In this document: positions 44,612 through 52,509 of the stretch, in pieces
Layout of the letters: each line of letters opens with the position of its first letter
Position numbering within the stretch: the first letter of the stretch is position 1
Origin: Pontibacter liquoris
Lineage (GTDB): Bacteria > Bacteroidota > Bacteroidia > Cytophagales > Hymenobacteraceae
DNA: 64,000 nucleotides
Direction of reading: 5' to 3'
Assembly: GCF_022758235.1 (NCBI RefSeq)
Contig: NZ_JALEBG010000001.1
Span: 2,542,001 to 2,606,000 of the forward strand
Notes under the pieces: generated by a model
The model's input: the letters and a program-made list of their open reading frames with translations, nothing else
Told to the model about the DNA's origin: nothing
The model's database searches: none
Made by a program: the position numbers and the translations under genes

Positions 44612-45247
44612 TATGTTTTTATTTCGCTTTGTTGATTTATATGGTTCACTTGCACTCTTTAAGATTCTCTCTTCAAAATCCTGCGGAAATAGCTTCATTT
44701 CTAATTTTGATTTTAAGTCTGCTATTTGGTTTAAAAGAGTATTTCCATTTCCCCGTAAGTTTTGTGCTTCTTTTCGAGTCAACACTTTATCTATACTTTT
44801 CACCACATCAACCTTTATCAATGGAAATTCAGGAGTGTTTTCATCGGTCAAGGTTACTTGCTGTTCTAAAGCCCAACTGATTGACTGCATAAATTTCTCT
44901 ACCTTCTCAAAGTCTTCAACAGAAGTTATCTCTTTTGGGTCAATGTCAAACTCTATTTGTTCCGATAAGAAGAAATGACAATTAACATGTATTCCACCAA
45001 GGTCAATAGTAGTACTCCTGCAATACATTTCGCCTGTTTCATCAGTTAGGTAACTGAGTGCGTCTTGCTTATCTATTTGGCTTGCACTTCTTTCTTCTCC
45101 TGCTATTCCATACTTCAACGGATAGTTTTCATTCAGGAAGTCAATTAATTTCTCCCAATCTGAAATGGAAACATCTTGAACATAGATGTCTCTCAAAGAA
45201 CCATCAGGTTCAAATATCCATACTATATCTTCCCAATTTCTTTTCAT
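44606..45247 (-). CDS. cassette 18: hypothetical cytosolic protein
   Basis: A 213-aa protein, not recognised. It starts MKRNWEDIVWIFEPDGSLRD and has a central alpha/beta part (ISDWEKLIDFLNENYPLKYG; IHVNCHFFLSEQIEFDIDP, an acidic strand-turn region) and a basic C-terminal helix with KSKLEMKLFPQDFEERILK. The first ~130 residues resemble small immunity-protein-like alpha/beta folds in general look only. Soluble, no signal peptide. Confidence 0.6.
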   Translation of the reverse strand: MKRNWEDIVWIFEPDGSLRDIYVQDVSISDWEKLIDFLNENYPLKYGIAGEERSASQIDKQDALSYLTDETGEMYCRSTTIDLGGIHVNCHFFLSEQIEFDIDPKEITSVEDFEKVEKFMQSISWALEQQVTLTDENTPEFPLIKVDVVKSIDKVLTRKEAQNLRGNGNTLLNQIADLKSKLEMKLFPQDFEERILKSASEPYKSTKRNKNIW

Positions 45248-45256
45248 TCAAATTAA

Positions 45257-45322
45257 TGGTAACGTTTTGGCTATGAGCAGTACGAAGTGCTAGCGAAGTA
45301 TTGCTCATAGGTTTTGTTGATG
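45257..45322 (-). repeat. attC-like site of cassette 17
   Basis: Ends tggtaac and gttgatg; long arms CTATGAGCA(gTA)/TATTGCTCATAG flank CGAAGTGCTAGCGAAG. One mismatch between cassette ends. Confidence 0.85.
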
Positions 45323-45340
45323 GGCGTATTTTTCTTTTTG

Positions 45341-45799
45341 TTATAACTCCTTAATTGTTTTGAAAACAATTTTTCCTGAATAATCAGATTTCATTATTTC
45401 AACACATAATGTTTTCCTTTGCTGGTTGTCATTTAGAACTTCTATGATTCTATGAGCGAAGGTCTTGCCTACAGAATCAATGGGAATATTATTAACCATA
45501 ACTGTCACTCGAGGTGTCCAATCTAGGTATTCTAATGCCTCTTTTAATTTTAATGGTCTTTCATTTAATAATTTAAGACCTCCCATGGCTAGTTGTTCCT
45601 TGATTCTGGGTCCCCATCTTATTGACCTTCGATATACCGTTCTTGAGGTCCAGTAAATTGGAACAATAGCAACTAAAATAATTATTAAGAAATAACTGTT
45701 GTTTGAAAACCCAGCATATTCTTGAACAGCCAATACTAGGCAAGCATGCACAAACAAACCTAAGATCCCTACTAATAAATACCTGATTTTAGTTAACAT
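45341..45799 (-). CDS. cassette 17: small membrane protein
   Basis: A 152-aa protein with two N-terminal membrane helices (about residues 6-27 and 34-53), then a soluble part of ~95 residues with KLKEALEYLDWTPRVTVMVNNIPID and FAHRIIEVLNDNQQ. The soluble part faces the cytosol by the positive-inside rule (RTVYRRSIRWGPR after helix 2). No family recognised. Confidence 0.6.
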   Translation of the reverse strand: MLTKIRYLLVGILGLFVHACLVLAVQEYAGFSNNSYFLIIILVAIVPIYWTSRTVYRRSIRWGPRIKEQLAMGGLKLLNERPLKLKEALEYLDWTPRVTVMVNNIPIDSVGKTFAHRIIEVLNDNQQRKTLCVEIMKSDYSGKIVFKTIKEL

Positions 45800-45815
45800 T
45801 ATTCTTTTATATGCC

Positions 45816-45882
45816 CACCAACGTTACTCGTGTAGCAGAATGGCGAAGCGTCAGCAAGCCGTACTGCTATACTTTGTTATGC
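45816..45882 (-). repeat. attC-like site of cassette 16
   Basis: Ends caccaac and gttatgc; arms GTGTAGCAG/CTGCTATAC; centre GGCGAAGCGTCAGCAAGCC. Cassette 16 ends perfectly complementary. Confidence 0.85.
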
Positions 45883-45891
45883 TAAGTCATT

Positions 45892-46344
45892 TTAATCAAT
45901 ATTGATAGGAAAGTTAAAGCTAACAGGCGCAATACAATCGGCATTATTAATACTTTTCAACTTAATATAATCAACATGCTTTATAAGTATTGGCTTTAGT
46001 TGTGCTATTTTCTTTTCATCAGGAATATACTGTTTTCCAGAGCCATCATGAAGAAGTTTTGTCATTACTACTTCATATCTGGTGAACTCTAAGCTTGCTG
46101 TGTCATACTCTGCTTTAAGAATCACTTTTCCATGAAAGCCTAAGCCTAAGTGCAGAGGCTTAATAGGTTTGTCATCTGTAAGTTGATAACAAGGGGTTTG
46201 CAGTGGGTCTGCATAAACACCTGATAAAGGCTGCTGTTGAGAAGCAGTATCCTTATCTATCTCTACTTTGCTTTTTGAGCCGCATGACACCAATAGAAAT
46301 GAAAGCACCAGGTAAGATTGAGCAAGTATAGCAGCTTTCTTCAT
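45892..46344 (-). CDS. cassette 16: lipoprotein of unknown function
   Basis: A 150-aa lipoprotein: signal MKKAAILAQSYLVLSFLLVSC with lipobox LVSC, then a Ser/Lys linker. The mature part has GFHGKVILKAEYDTASLEFTRYEVV, a strand-rich stretch at about residues 70-95, and a conserved-looking end PVSFNFPINID. This layout (FHGKV..., KLL...I) resembles small energy-transducer-like TonB C-terminal folds, which is speculative. Confidence 0.6.
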   Translation of the reverse strand: MKKAAILAQSYLVLSFLLVSCGSKSKVEIDKDTASQQQPLSGVYADPLQTPCYQLTDDKPIKPLHLGLGFHGKVILKAEYDTASLEFTRYEVVMTKLLHDGSGKQYIPDEKKIAQLKPILIKHVDYIKLKSINNADCIAPVSFNFPINID

Positions 46345-46360
46345 TCTTAATTTACATTAA

Positions 46361-46427
46361 GCATAACGTGCTCGTGTATACCTTGTGTAAGGCGTTGCCG
46401 AAGCATAAGGTATAAACTGTGTTGGGC
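46361..46427 (-). repeat. attC-like site of cassette 15
   Basis: Ends gcataac and gttgggc; arms GTGTATACCTT/AAGGTATAAAC; centre GTAAGGCGTTGCCGAAGC. Ends perfectly complementary. Confidence 0.87.
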
Positions 46428-46440
46428 TACGATTTTTTCC

Positions 46441-46825
46441 TTATTTACTTAGCACAAGTGTAACGCCATTGAATTTGTCTCCCGTTTTAAGAGTTACATC
46501 TCTGTCTTTATAATAATAAGGTTCCCACTTTTCAATTATAGCCTTATTGTCACTTGTCCAGCCTAAAGTTTTGTAGCCGTCTGGTAGTATATATTCCTTT
46601 AAGTTAATATTTTCTTTGTTAGCAGGTGCAATAGCCCAAAACATTCTTGAGTAGCCATGTGCTCCTTGATCGAACTGGTATTCTACAATTCTGAACCCTT
46701 GGTTAGGTGAAATTGACTCTGAACGCATGACAAAGGCTTTATCATGTTCATAATGCTCTGGGTCACTCTCAAAGCATGAGGTTAAGAATAAGAAAAGAGG
46801 CAAAAAAAAAGAATATTTTCTTCAT
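46441..46825 (-). pseudogene. cassette 15: lipoprotein with frameshift in the signal peptide (T9 tract)
   Basis: The good frame ends at 46441 and reads PLFLFLTSCFESDPEHYEHD (a lipobox LTSC) with a mature part including QGFRIVEYQFDQGAHGYSRMFW. In that frame the only start is a TTG at 46803 inside the signal peptide. A proper ATG at 46825 (MKKIF) is one base out of frame because of a run of nine T (A9 on the plus strand, 46802-46810). With eight T the start would read MKKIFFFLPLFLFLTSC, a perfect lipoprotein signal. It may be a phase-variable gene, transcriptional slippage, a new mutation or a sequencing error. Confidence 0.65.
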
Positions 46826-46838
46826 AATTACAATTGAC

Positions 46839-46907
46839 GCCCAACGGACTCGTGTAAACATCGTGCGAGGCCGTCGGCCGAAGTATGCTGTTTACACAAT
46901 GTTGGGG
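46839..46907 (-). repeat. attC-like site of cassette 14
   Basis: Ends gcccaac and gttgggg; arms GTGTAAACA/TGTTTACAC; centre GCGAGGCCGTCGGCCGAAG. Ends perfectly complementary. Confidence 0.9.
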
Positions 46908-46911
46908 TGAG

Positions 46912-47418
46912 TTATTCTTTTTTAAATTCAGAGATAAGGAGCGTATTAAATAGGCCGTTACTTGAATGTTCATTTAAAAATAAACAGAATAAGTGTGTCT
47001 CTTTGCCCTTTTTTATTTCTTTATTGAAGGACTTTTCTAATTGTTTCTGGATTGGTGCCCAAAACTGGGTTTCCCCAATCTGGAATAAATATTCGTTATC
47101 GATGAGTCCGTCTAATTGAGTTGAACTTCCGGAAAAAAGCTTAAAAACGTTTTTCATTGAACGCAAAACCTGAGGATCGATTTTTCTTTTCTCACCTAAG
47201 AAAGTTGCATTGAAACGGTATTTGTCTGTCCGAGTATAATATGCACTTGCCCCTGACTTCATTTCTATACTATCAGCGTATTTCCGTTCAAATTGAAGTA
47301 TCTTGATGAGGTTTACTTCTTTGTAGTTTCTATTCCATTCATCAAAACCATCTTGGGAGTAGCCCGCTGTTGTAAAAGCAATAGTGAATGCCAAGATTGC
47401 AAATAAAGATTTTATCAT
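46912..47418 (-). CDS. cassette 14: exported protein of unknown function
   Basis: A 168-aa protein with signal peptide MIKSLFAILAFTIAFTTAGYSQ and a charged mature domain (DEWNRNYKEVNLIKILQFER, SGSSTQLDGLIDNEYLFQIG). Late Cys in HLFCLFLNEHSS. No family recognised. The stop lies 5 nt before the R'' core of its own attC. Confidence 0.6.
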   Translation of the reverse strand: MIKSLFAILAFTIAFTTAGYSQDGFDEWNRNYKEVNLIKILQFERKYADSIEMKSGASAYYTRTDKYRFNATFLGEKRKIDPQVLRSMKNVFKLFSGSSTQLDGLIDNEYLFQIGETQFWAPIQKQLEKSFNKEIKKGKETHLFCLFLNEHSSNGLFNTLLISEFKKE

Positions 47419-47435
47419 TTTATATTTTTAATTTA

Positions 47436-47489
47436 CCCCAACGGACTTGGCAATAAGGCGGCGTAGCTGGCTTATGGGTGTGGTTGTAG
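47436..47489 (-). repeat. attC-like site of cassette 13
   Basis: Ends ccccaac and gttgtag; short 54-bp form with GGCAATAAG/CTTATGGG-type arms and centre GCGGCGTAGCTGGC. Ends perfectly complementary. Confidence 0.87.
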
Positions 47490-48017
47490 GGTGTTGTTCT
47501 TCATTTTGTCTTGCCATAGCAACTTCATAGAAAGGAAGTAATCTGATTCAAAAGCAATAGCTCTGATTACATTTATCTCAAATTCATAATCATACTTTAC
47601 TTCCACAGAACCATCTGCTTTAATCATGTCGATTTTTAAAAGACTATCAGTTACTTGTGATATTTTACCATAGAAGGCCTCTGTTTCGCTGTTGTCCTGA
47701 AACTCGAACAGACCATACTTTTGCTCTGACCATTTCAGCAGGTGAACAGTTGAGCCAAACAGGTTAATAGTGGAACCGAAGCTGAAACCTTCTGGATATT
47801 CTACCTTAACACCTTTTAGTCGTAGGACATTCTCTATTGCTGCTTCCTTCGAGGAACGACTTCTTTCTTCGATGAAGGCTTTTTTATAGATTTTATAGCC
47901 ATCTATTTGATAATCCACAGGTATATACTTCACCAGAACCCATTCGTCATTTTCGTCAATGACCAGACCTGTTTCTGGTTCTTCCCATGAAGCAATATGA
48001 AAAGTCTCTACTTTCAT
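47472..48017 (-). CDS. cassette 13: hypothetical cytosolic protein ending inside its attC
   Basis: A 181-aa protein, not recognised. Strand-rich N-terminal part (DENDEWVLVKYIPVDYQIDGYKIY as residues 21-44) followed by SKEAAIENVLRLKGVKV and LFGSTVHLLKWSEQKYGLFEF. The first 60 residues resemble proteins that respond to or bind nucleic acids only in vague layout. The final residues (LQPHP) are encoded by the attC itself, so recombination could change the C-terminus. Confidence 0.6.
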   Translation of the reverse strand: MKVETFHIASWEEPETGLVIDENDEWVLVKYIPVDYQIDGYKIYKKAFIEERSRSSKEAAIENVLRLKGVKVEYPEGFSFGSTINLFGSTVHLLKWSEQKYGLFEFQDNSETEAFYGKISQVTDSLLKIDMIKADGSVEVKYDYEFEINVIRAIAFESDYFLSMKLLWQDKMKNNTLQPHP

Positions 48018-48030
48018 AAATTTCTATACC

Positions 48031-48098
48031 CTACAACGGTTAGTATAAAAAACGTGCGAGGCCGTCGGCCGAAGTATGATTTTTATACCTTGTTAGGG
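48031..48098 (-). repeat. attC-like site of cassette 12
   Basis: Ends ctacaac and gttaggg; arms AGTATAAAAA/TTTTTATACC-type; centre GCGAGGCCGTCGGCCGAAG. Ends perfectly complementary. Confidence 0.9.
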
Positions 48099-48235
48099 TT
48101 TGATTTTCTTCACACAAGCTACCACTTTTTCTTCCTTTGCTTAAAGCTTCTGATGCTGAAGTTACTACTTGTCCTTACTTTCTGAAACTGCATAGTAAAC
48201 AAAAGATACTTTGGTCGGTGGTGCATAGTTAAATC

Positions 48236-48349
48236 TTGCACGTTTAAAGGAGAAATTCTTTTAATTCTGCACGGTCTTTACGTCAATTCATTTTGCACGT
48301 ATTGCGGAAAAATCTCTTATAATTCTGTACTTACCGGACATCAATTCTA
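48236..48349. repeat. two degenerate 57-nt tandem units in cassette 12
   Basis: Units 48236-48292 and 48293-48349 both start TTGCACGT and share AATTCT and TCAATTC at the same offsets. They lie in a 280-nt non-coding part of cassette 12, unusual in this otherwise compact array. Confidence 0.5.
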
Positions 48350-48380
48350 AATGCATTCACTTGCTGACTTTTTTAACTAA

Positions 48381-48602
48381 TTATTTAAACGAGCCAATGA
48401 TAACAGAAGTCAAAAAGCCAAAAAGCAAAAGTCCAAAGAGTATGGCGAAGAATTTTAGTGACAAAAGCTTCCCTGCGTTACTATAGCTTCCTTCATATTT
48501 TTCTTCCAGTACTTTAGCAATGAGTTCTTTTTTCCTGTATCTCAATAGCAGGTATAGCCTTCCAATTCCAGATTGTAAAATATCGAAAAGTAAAAACTCC
48601 AT
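48381..48602 (-). CDS. cassette 12: small membrane protein
   Basis: A 73-aa protein: N-terminal amphipathic segment (EFLLFDILQSGIGRLYLLLRYR), a charged middle (KKELIAKVLEEKYEGSY) and one strong C-terminal membrane helix (FFAILFGLLLFGFLTSVIIG). No family recognised. It is followed by about 280 nt of non-coding sequence before the attC, which contains the degenerate tandem units. Confidence 0.55.
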   Translation of the reverse strand: MEFLLFDILQSGIGRLYLLLRYRKKELIAKVLEEKYEGSYSNAGKLLSLKFFAILFGLLLFGFLTSVIIGSFK

Positions 48603-48623
48603 TTCTTCTTTGATTTAATTTTA

Positions 48624-48689
48624 CCCTAACGGACTTGTGTAGACGATGTGCAAGGCGTAGCCGAGCATAAAGTATACATGTGGTTGGCA
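48624..48689 (-). repeat. attC-like site of cassette 11
   Basis: Ends ccctaac and gttggca; arms GTGTAGAC/GTATACATG; centre GCAAGGCGTAGCCGAGC. Ends perfectly complementary. Confidence 0.87.
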
Positions 48690-48698
48690 GAAGTTATT

Positions 48699-49280
48699 TT
48701 AGAAATCAATTTGAAAGTAGTAAAAGTCCTCCATGTAGCTTCCGTCAATGTTCTTGCGGAAATAAATCTTTTTTTCTTTCCTATCAATAATTGCCTCTTG
48801 AGCGATAAAGTCATTATCAATTACAGGAGTAGTTAAAAATTTTATTGTGTCTCCTTCCATACTGTACTTCCCTTCAAATCTTTCCTCTCCAAACATCCAG
48901 TTAGAGAATATAATATATGTCCCATTTTTATATAGGGCTAAATCCATTCTGCTTCTGTCATCCAAGAAAGCGGCGTCCAGAACTTTTCCACCTTCAAACA
49001 TTCCATTTCTACTTCCAAAAGTTAGTAAGTAGCAGAATGCTATTGCACAAGTAACTAAAGTAGTTGACTTTTTGGGGAGTTGCTTTGTTTTTGCTAAAGC
49101 TATGACAACTTTGAATATGTATACTATGCTTCCAATTAATGTCGCGAATAAGGCAAGGTCTACAAATATTTCATAGATAGGGATGAAGTCATATGCTACC
49201 ACAATGTATAGAGCATAAGAAATGCTTAGTATAAGCAAAAGCAACTTTGTATCCTTTTCTATACTTTGGGTTTGATTCAT
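48699..49280 (-). CDS. cassette 11: membrane-anchored protein of unknown function
   Basis: A 193-aa protein with three N-terminal membrane helices (about residues 12-32, 36-60 and 75-95). An extracytoplasmic or cytosolic beta domain follows: DLALYKNGTYIIFSNWMFGEERFEGKYSMEGD (parts at about 112-143) and FYYFQIDF at the end. The pattern LYxNGTYxI...G.Y...GD.I resembles lipocalin-like META/DUF domains seen in other small Bacteroidota proteins. No named family claimed. Confidence 0.6.
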   Translation of the reverse strand: MNQTQSIEKDTKLLLLILSISYALYIVVAYDFIPIYEIFVDLALFATLIGSIVYIFKVVIALAKTKQLPKKSTTLVTCAIAFCYLLTFGSRNGMFEGGKVLDAAFLDDRSRMDLALYKNGTYIIFSNWMFGEERFEGKYSMEGDTIKFLTTPVIDNDFIAQEAIIDRKEKKIYFRKNIDGSYMEDFYYFQIDF

Positions 49281-49298
49281 CTTTTAATTAGAAATTAC

Positions 49299-49365
49299 TG
49301 CCAACGTACTTGTGTAAACGACGCCGAAGGCCGTCGGCCGAGGTGAGGTTTACACGTTGTTGTGC
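49299..49365 (-). repeat. attC-like site of cassette 10
   Basis: Ends tgccaac and gttgtgc; arms GTGTAAACG/GGTTTACACG; centre CGAAGGCCGTCGGCCGAGG. Ends perfectly complementary. Confidence 0.9.
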
Positions 49366-49376
49366 CAAGTTATTTT

Positions 49377-49937
49377 TTAAACGCCTATAGAGGAGGCTAT
49401 TTTTATTTCATTTACTGCTCCATCATTTAAGAATACTTCCAACAACTCCGTCAAAGCTTCAACAGGGGCAGTTCCTAAGTCAATGGCCGTAGTTATCCTG
49501 CTGTTTTCTTCAATTGGCCTAGTAACATTGTGAATCAATCCAGAAAAGCCATTCTCGTCTTGGGCGTATTCATCATCTATGGCAATCCATTTTTTTATCC
49601 ATTCATGGAATTCATTCCAGTCGTTGAGGTCGTTGTCAATGAATATCTCACAATTATTCCACACAAATGGGTTTATCTCAATTCTTGAGTTTCCAACCTC
49701 AAACTCAAGCGGTTCATGGTCTAGATAGCCATCTGTATTGAATTCTACAATTCTATTTTCACCGTTTTCGTCCTTTTTGAGGTAATCTAACCTATAGTAT
49801 TTAAATAATTCATTGGGTTCTTCATTATTCAATAGCAAAAGAATCTCCGATACTCCATCCTGACTTGCTCTCAAAGCATTTTCAAAACGTTCTAAGTAAT
49901 AGTCTCGGTGCTGCTGTAAAATCTCTTTTATTGTCAT
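49377..49937 (-). CDS. cassette 10: hypothetical cytosolic protein
   Basis: A 186-aa acidic protein, start ATG 49937 (MTIKEILQQHRDYYLERFE); a longer frame upstream runs through the neighbouring attC and is rejected. Middle part FNTDGYLDHEPLEFEVGNSRIEINPFVWNN (in parts, about residues 66-95), and a later HEWIKKWIAIDDEY. The layout resembles Imm-type or SMI1-like small proteins, but no signature can be named. Soluble. Confidence 0.6.
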   Translation of the reverse strand: MTIKEILQQHRDYYLERFENALRASQDGVSEILLLLNNEEPNELFKYYRLDYLKKDENGENRIVEFNTDGYLDHEPLEFEVGNSRIEINPFVWNNCEIFIDNDLNDWNEFHEWIKKWIAIDDEYAQDENGFSGLIHNVTRPIEENSRITTAIDLGTAPVEALTELLEVFLNDGAVNEIKIASSIGV

Positions 49938-49946
49938 ATTAATTTG

Positions 49947-50014
49947 GCACAACGGTCTCGTATAAACGGCGGCGGAGGCCGTCGGCCGATGCTGGCGTTT
50001 ATACAATGTTAGGT
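49947..50014 (-). repeat. attC-like site of cassette 9
   Basis: Ends gcacaac and gttaggt; arms GTATAAACG/CGTTTATAC (perfect 9 bp); centre GCGGAGGCCGTCGGCCGATGC. Ends perfectly complementary. Confidence 0.9.
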
Positions 50015-50062
50015 GGCGTTATTTTTTTCTTTTATTAGCTTTCTCTCTGAATACAACCCGCT

Positions 50063-50623
50063 TCATTCTTTCTCTATTGCCTTGAACAAGCTTTCTAGCT
50101 GGCCACTTTGTGGAAGTGATTTCCAGTAACTAAAGTTGGCCTGAACTGCTACAGATTCTTCCTTTACCAAGGAATCCAGATTACCTTTCTCCCAATCGGT
50201 CTTAACTGCAAGTAGCTGCTGCGTCGCAGGCATAGTTTTGAATCGGCCAGAGCTTTCGATGTTGCCGACGTATTTCTCTCCATAGAAAGCGGCTGTAATC
50301 TGTATTCCGCCAATTATCCTGTCGTTAAATTCTTCCAGTTCTTCGGACGGCACCCACAGTTCCCTGTGCATGTCTCCGCCGACCACCTGCTCCTCAAACT
50401 TTTCCAGATAAGATTCATCTAGGGAGAATTCTGTAACAAATCCGCTGAAACCTGAATTGTCGTCCACTACGTTCCATTGGTAGCAAATCTGCGCGGCGTA
50501 ATCGAAGTTCAGTACTGGGTAGAATATCGGTTGCCAACTCAAACGGGGAGGAAATCTCTTTGAGTCGCTGTTGAGAATTAGCTCAAGCTCTTTAAGCCCA
50601 ACTGGTCGGTAAAGTTTCTTCAA
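50063..50623 (-). CDS. cassette 9: protein of the group often labelled ADP-ribosylation/crystallin J1
   Basis: About 186 aa from TTG 50623 (KKLYRPVGLKELELIL); a GTG at 50653 overlaps the R' core and is less likely. Strong conserved-looking blocks: RPVGLKELELI, FPPRLSWQPIFYPVLN, GFSGFVTEF, VVGGDMHRELWVPSEELEEFN, IGGIQITAAFYG. I recognise this as a widespread small family usually annotated with the uninformative name ADP-ribosylation/crystallin J1; real function unknown. No ADP-ribosylglycohydrolase active-site Asp pattern is visible. Confidence 0.7.
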   Translation of the reverse strand: MKKLYRPVGLKELELILNSDSKRFPPRLSWQPIFYPVLNFDYAAQICYQWNVVDDNSGFSGFVTEFSLDESYLEKFEEQVVGGDMHRELWVPSEELEEFNDRIIGGIQITAAFYGEKYVGNIESSGRFKTMPATQQLLAVKTDWEKGNLDSLVKEESVAVQANFSYWKSLPQSGQLESLFKAIEKE

Positions 50624-50651
50624 TTTAATCTTCTTTATTTTTATTAATGCC

Positions 50652-50716
50652 ACCTAACGGTTGGTACAGGCGAAGGCAAGGCGTAAGCCGATGCTTAAGC
50701 CTGTACAGGGTTATGT
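50652..50716 (-). repeat. attC-like site of cassette 8
   Basis: Ends acctaac and gttatgt; arms GGTACAGGC/GCCTGTACA; centre GCAAGGCGTAAGCCGATGC. Ends perfectly complementary. Confidence 0.88.
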
Positions 50717-50727
50717 AGTGCTTTTCT

Positions 50728-51264
50728 TTATATAATTACTCTGGGTTCTGATATATGAGTCACTTCTGCTTTGCTCACAAACTCTGATAAACTGGTTTCC
50801 CTTGTTGCTTTACCATTAGTAAGTTCAATCAGATATTCCAGCGGGTTAGCCACACCTTCTTCAAACACCCAAAACTTAAACCGTCTGTGGGTGCCATTCT
50901 TATTTAAATGAGTCAGTTCTTCAAAGCAACATATCTGCATTGACTGGCTATAGTAAAGATGATTTGGGCTTAGAATTCCCTCTGTAAAAACCCTTCGGTG
51001 TACTACATCTTCAATTTCCAAGATAACTCTTAAACTATCAAAGTAGACGATGTTGTATTCGCTTAGGGAGTCTGTGAGAATTTTTCCAGCGAACTTCTGG
51101 TATTTCTTAGTCTCGTAGTCCTGATTGAAATATTCTTCAGCGAGGTGATTCTCATATTCGCCCTGATTAGCATAAGTCCTTTCCTGTTCGACTACCCCAC
51201 TTCTTTCGGCCGTTTTGCAGCCACAAATAGCGATAACAATGAGAAAAAGATAGGCTGCTTTCAT
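50728..51264 (-). CDS. cassette 8: lipoprotein of unknown function
   Basis: A 178-aa lipoprotein: signal MKAAYLFLIVIAICGC with lipobox ICGC, then a polar Gln/Glu/Tyr-rich region (EYENHLAEEYFNQDYETKKYQK). The second half has SMQICCFEELTHLNKNGTHRRFKFW and VANPLEYLIELTNGKATRE (about residues 108-160). No named family. Compact: 11-12 nt from each core. Confidence 0.62.
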   Translation of the reverse strand: MKAAYLFLIVIAICGCKTAERSGVVEQERTYANQGEYENHLAEEYFNQDYETKKYQKFAGKILTDSLSEYNIVYFDSLRVILEIEDVVHRRVFTEGILSPNHLYYSQSMQICCFEELTHLNKNGTHRRFKFWVFEEGVANPLEYLIELTNGKATRETSLSEFVSKAEVTHISEPRVII

Positions 51265-51287
51265 TTGGCTTCTATGACTGAAGTGCT

Positions 51288-51351
51288 ACATAACGTCTTG
51301 TGCAGCTGAAGCCCGAAGCGAAGCAAGGGTTACGGCTGCGCTGGGTTATGT
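51288..51351 (-). repeat. attC-like site of cassette 7
   Basis: Ends acataac and gttatgt; arms GTGCAGCTGAAGCC/GGTTACGGCTGCGC-type; centre CGAAGCGAAGC. Ends perfectly complementary. Confidence 0.85.
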
Positions 51352-51355
51352 ACTG

Positions 51356-51865
51356 CTATTTTTTCTTAAAGTATTCTTGCACCATTACAAAGTAGTCTAT
51401 ATCCGTTCCTACTCCATAATCAACCTTCGGTTCATCAAGTCCATCGAACAGTAACACACCGACTTCACCTTTCTTATTGTTTCTAGTGACGTAGTTTCTT
51501 TGTCCGTTGTTCTTCTCAATGATAAAGGTTTTGTTGGTTGTAAGTAAAGTTCTAAATCCTGCCTTATTAAGCGAGTCTGCTACTTCTGAAGCATAATAGT
51601 TGAAATCATCGAGAATTTCATTAATTCCAGAGTCCTCACCTTCTTCTTTTAGGATTCTATCATACTCTTCTTGATTTATGGAGAAGAAAACAACGCTTCT
51701 TCCTCTTACAAGAACTGTATCGCTACCAACAGAAGCATTTTTACTTAATGTAGAGTTAGAAGAGCCTTCTTCAGTTTTTACTTTTGATTCAGATGTCTGC
51801 TCGGTTACTGTTTCTTGGCAGCTTATAAGGAAGATACTTAGAAACAGGCATATTATCTTTTTCAT
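51356..51865 (-). CDS. cassette 7: lipoprotein of unknown function
   Basis: A 169-aa lipoprotein: signal MKKIICLFLSIFLISC with lipobox LISC, then a Thr/Ser/Glu-rich linker (about residues 17-45). The mature domain has RSVVFFSINQEEYDRILKEE and a C-terminal pair GEVGVLLFDGLDEPKVDYG and DIDYFVMVQEYFKK. No family recognised. Confidence 0.62.
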   Translation of the reverse strand: MKKIICLFLSIFLISCQETVTEQTSESKVKTEEGSSNSTLSKNASVGSDTVLVRGRSVVFFSINQEEYDRILKEEGEDSGINEILDDFNYYASEVADSLNKAGFRTLLTTNKTFIIEKNNGQRNYVTRNNKKGEVGVLLFDGLDEPKVDYGVGTDIDYFVMVQEYFKKK

Positions 51866-51881
51866 TTATGATTATAGTTGT

Positions 51882-51933
51882 ACATAACGGTTGGGCTAAA
51901 AAACGCTTTAGTGGTTTTTAGCTTTTGTTGGCA
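51882..51933 (-). repeat. attC-like site of cassette 6
   Basis: Ends acataac and gttggca; shortest site (52 bp); arms GGGCTAAAAA/TTTTTAGCTT; lacks the usual GCCGAAG centre and has CGCTTTAGTGG. Ends of cassette 6 perfectly complementary. Confidence 0.8.
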
Positions 51934-51937
51934 GACT

Positions 51938-52492
51938 TTAATTTTTCATTTTAAAGTAATTCTTGAGTTTGAATTCACTAAAAATTAATGATTCAATTCT
52001 GTCAAATTTTTCATCGCTCTCTTGGTTGCTTGGAAAATAGGTATCAAATTTAAAGCTGTTATAATCGCTCCCGTTTTTAATTTCTACCACGTAAGTTGAG
52101 AATCCCTGGTGTAATGTTATCTCTAATTCTTTTTCTGGCGTTTTTATTTCAAATAACTGAAGTTTATCCAGCTTATTCTTAAACTCTTTGAAACCACTTT
52201 TGGGAGTAATATTTGTTTTTGAATAATAGTTTTTCGACTTGTTGCCTCTGTATAAATTTCCATACTCTATGAAAGTACCTTGAAATCCATCTACTGAATC
52301 TTCTGAAATCGTGATTACCCTATCAACTGAGGTGCTATTATTAATCCAAATCCTGAAAGTAAATTCACTTCCATTTAATTTAATTGGATATAGTCTGTCA
52401 CCTGTAATCAAATAATTCTTAAATGGCATTACTGCTTCTCGTCCAGAGGAACACCCAGTCAGTATTACCAAAATCAAAATTAACCACTTCAT
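51938..52492 (-). CDS. cassette 6: lipoprotein of unknown function
   Basis: A 184-aa lipoprotein: signal MKWLILILVILTGC with lipobox LTGC. The mature part is strand-rich (YPIKLNGSEFTFRIWINNSTS; VDGFQGTFIEYGNLYRG; NKLDKLQLFEIKTPEKELEI). Strongly AT-rich, with Lys/Asn/Phe bias. No family recognised. Confidence 0.62.
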   Translation of the reverse strand: MKWLILILVILTGCSSGREAVMPFKNYLITGDRLYPIKLNGSEFTFRIWINNSTSVDRVITISEDSVDGFQGTFIEYGNLYRGNKSKNYYSKTNITPKSGFKEFKNKLDKLQLFEIKTPEKELEITLHQGFSTYVVEIKNGSDYNSFKFDTYFPSNQESDEKFDRIESLIFSEFKLKNYFKMKN

Positions 52493-52509
52493 TTTTTATT
52501 AATTATGCC

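Noticed and set aside
46782..46973. 63-codon minus frame over the cassette 14/15 boundary
   Set aside because: It runs through an attC and has no start context or protein features.
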